Source: Catenaria anguillulae PL171 (taxonomy: Eukaryota; Blastocladiomycota; Blastocladiomycetes; Blastocladiales; Catenariaceae). From it: DNA of 33,195 nt. Positions 31,306-33,195 of the stretch are shown here, in pieces (the first letter of the stretch is position 1; each line of letters starts with the position of its first letter). Location: the NCBI GenBank assembly GCA_002102555.1, contig MCFL01000270.1, positions 1 through 33,195 of the forward strand. The letters run 5' to 3'. The notes below the pieces were generated by a model. The model searched no databases, was not told the origin of the DNA, and saw nothing but the letters and a program-made list of their open reading frames with translations. Position numbers and translations under genes: made by a program.

Positions 31306-31652
31306 GGTTGCAGGAGGTTGGTGCATGGAGGGATTCGTTGGGCGTTTGCGAGGCCCACGAGGTGACTTGTTGGGGGAAGCGCGCAGCATTTTGAATGGCC
31401 GCTGTCACTCGTCGACGGATTTGTCATTTGTCATCGCGTCAAGTTCATCACAAATCACAAATCACAAATCACCACGCCATCACAGTCTGTTGTTCTCAGC
31501 CGGAGTTTTCTCTCATCCGCATCCACGCCTCTGTCTCATCTGTCTCGCATTCACGTCCTTCTTCACATCTTCCTGACCCACAGCGTACATACAGCACAAA
31601 AAAAGGATGTCTATTACTGCCATTGATTCTAGCATTGTTTTTCACCGACCCA
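31306..31652. other. GSH2 upstream region and DUF547-gene 3' flank
   Basis: No gene seen. It contains pyrimidine-rich stretches and a heptamer repeat at 31450-31470. Confidence 0.5.
31450..31470. repeat. Three tandem copies of acaaatc
   Basis: Perfect triplicate heptamer about 145 bp upstream of the GSH2 start codon. It may be a slippage product or a short regulatory repeat. Confidence 0.9.
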
Positions 31653-33195
31653 TTAGCTTCCCAGTGGAAATCTCACCCCGTATTGCCTGTCCGAGTGCTC
31701 AACGCGAACCGTGAGCTTCTTGCTGATGCGGAACTCATACCGCGCACCCAACATTGATCCATCCTGAGCGGCATCCGCGGGCTTGATGAGCTCCTTTTCT
31801 CTCAGCACCTGTGTCAGCCGAGTCTCTGGCAAGTGCTGCACAATCCACTGGACCAGCTCGCGGGCTTCCTGGCAAGTGGAGACTCGCTGGCTCTCGCTGT
31901 GAGCGTGCCAACAAAACAGGTCAGCATCCTGGTGTCAAAACTTTCAAACTTGATGCGAACATACCTCACATAAATCTCGGGCACCTTGAGCACATGCCTC
32001 CCGCTTCCCGGCGTTTCCTCCGGATCCAACACGAATGCACGATCCACATACTCGGATGCGGCCTCGGCAAGCTGCTGGGCAACGTGCTCGGGATGCCACG
32101 GCTGTAACATGGGCCCGTGGACCGATCCGTTGGAAAGGGCAAGCATGAGCATTGGGGATGTGTGTCCTGGGGCTGCTTGCTTCTCAATCAGGGCATGTGC
32201 ATCAAGCAGGTTGGTTGCCCGGTTGACGGGTGAGGAAGCACGGCGATGACGGCTCGCGGCGTCGGGTGAGGCTGACCGTGAGCGCAAGTGATTGCTCATA
32301 CGTGGAGTGATGAGCACGGCTTGGGTGAGAGCAGCAAGTGTAAAGTACAGGCCACCGACAACGTAGGTCGATCATGCAAGAGTCGTCCCAGTTCTCGAGG
32401 TACGAGGCGAGAACTGCTCATGCAATGCAAGCTGTCGCACGGGGAAGGAGATGTGAGTCTCGACTCCAGTTGCAGATAACAAAGGAAGGTGCGTACAAAA
32501 ACATGGACCGCAAGTTGGCAAACACGCACAACCGCTCCGTACTCGACAACTCATCTACCTGCTCCCACCGCACCATGGTTTTCAGATGGCCAATGGCATG
32601 TACACACCCCTGGTACGTCGGCGACCGCGTGATGCGTGTGATTCGCTGCGCGTCCGCCATCACAAACGCCTTTGGCCTTCCGTGCGACCCATACTCTAGG
32701 GCACATTGCGACTTGAATTCGAGAACCAGAGAGACAAGGACGTGATAGATCATCTCGGGACCCAGCATGTCGCGGACGCTTTGCACAATGTTGGTTCCCT
32801 CGATGCGGGCAGTGATGACACTGTCGCTGTTGAGGACGAAAGGAGCGGCGGCGGCGGCTGACGGTCGCTGCAAATGTCGGGCTGGTTTGCCTCAGCCAAT
32901 GACGTCTTGCCGTGAACGAGTGGATAGAAGGTCGAAAGCAGTCCGCGCTTGAGCTCAATTGAAGGAGACGATCGGTGCCCTCGCTGGATGCGTTTCACGG
33001 GTGATGCGGGGACAGATTTGGTAGAAAGGATGGCGCTACCAGTGCCATGGCGAGGAGCCGTGCCAGCAGAGGTCAGCGTTTCCGACACGGACGGTTTGGC
33101 CCATGCAGGATACAAACAACCGCAAGCTCGACGTCGGCGCTGGAGGATACGGACGACAGGCGCGAGAGTTGTGGACGAGTGGGAACCGAGTCCTC
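31653..33195 (-). CDS. DUF547-domain protein, partial (5' end beyond window)
   Basis: Read on the minus strand. The last exon is 31896-31653; before it is an exon ending at 31965 and reaching back to about 32371. Another open segment is 32867-32497, and a frame from the window edge runs to about 32918. Family marks of DUF547 are VDELSSTERLCVFANLRSMF (usual L..ER.AFWIN.YN), TYVVGGLYFTLAALTQAVLI (usual Y.IGG..FSL..IE..VLR), and MLMLALSNGSVHGPMLQPWH followed by PEHVAQQLAEAASEYV (usual FALNCGAKSCPPIR.Y.P...QL). DUF547 proteins have no settled activity. Some carry DEP, PH or glutaredoxin domains upstream, which cannot be seen here. The two cysteines of the usual NCG..SCP block are missing. The junction between 32497 and 32371 is unresolved, and the 50-nt intron 32917-32868 is shorter than the others. 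The C-terminal 80 residues are basic and unassigned. Confidence 0.65.

Noticed and set aside
1-33195. tRNA or rRNA genes, CRISPR arrays, prophage
   Set aside because: No cloverleaf with A and B boxes, no ribosomal RNA words and no spaced direct repeats were found. The window is intron-bearing eukaryotic DNA.

Overview
This is eukaryotic nuclear DNA from a compact, fairly GC-rich genome. I reconstructed 29 short GT-AG introns by eye. They are roughly 65 to 106 nt long and mostly start GTACG, GTATG, GTGCG or GTCCGT. Together with fungal-type mitochondrial and INO80 proteins, this suggests an early-diverging (zoosporic, chytrid-like or blastocladian-like) fungus or a close relative. The assignment is an inference from gene content and splicing style, not from a marker gene.

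Left part (1-9465). An unassigned stretch comes first, then a proline-rich protein with a PPAY motif (1671-2825, +). Tail-to-tail with it lies O6-methylguanine-DNA methyltransferase in four exons, one of only 10 nt (2940-3821, -). A gene-poor stretch (4.0-6.2 kb) holds half of a dispersed duplication and a possible pseudogene. A Ser/Thr protein kinase in seven exons (6239-9465, +) carries a very large insert between its DFG and SPE motifs.

Middle (9466-24039). A 3.1-kb gene-poor interval contains a tandem duplication of about 590 bp (10339-11516). Next come an SPB4/DDX55-type DEAD-box helicase (12569-15151, +), intronless mitochondrial HSP60 (15352-17097, -), and a secreted subtilisin-like protease with PA domain and Thr/Ala-rich tail (17825-21308, -). 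A second gene-poor interval (21.3-24.0 kb) holds the partner of the dispersed duplication.

Right part (24040-33195) is densely packed. It holds mitochondrial ribosomal protein uS2m (-), head-to-head with a Tim21-like mitochondrial membrane protein (+), then a SAM-dependent methyltransferase (-), the actin-related protein ARP5 (+), glutathione synthetase (-), and a DUF547-domain protein that runs off the right edge (-). Neighbouring genes are often tail-to-tail with 39 to 200 bp between stops.

The genes are mainly housekeeping: DNA repair, ribosome biogenesis, mitochondrial protein folding, translation and import, chromatin remodelling and thiol metabolism. I see no gene cluster, CRISPR array, tRNA, rRNA or intact transposon. 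The most unusual items are the kinase activation-segment insert, the 10-nt exon, the two duplication families, the methyltransferase reading frame that continues upstream of its first ATG, and the divergent DUF547 protein whose middle exon junction I could not resolve.
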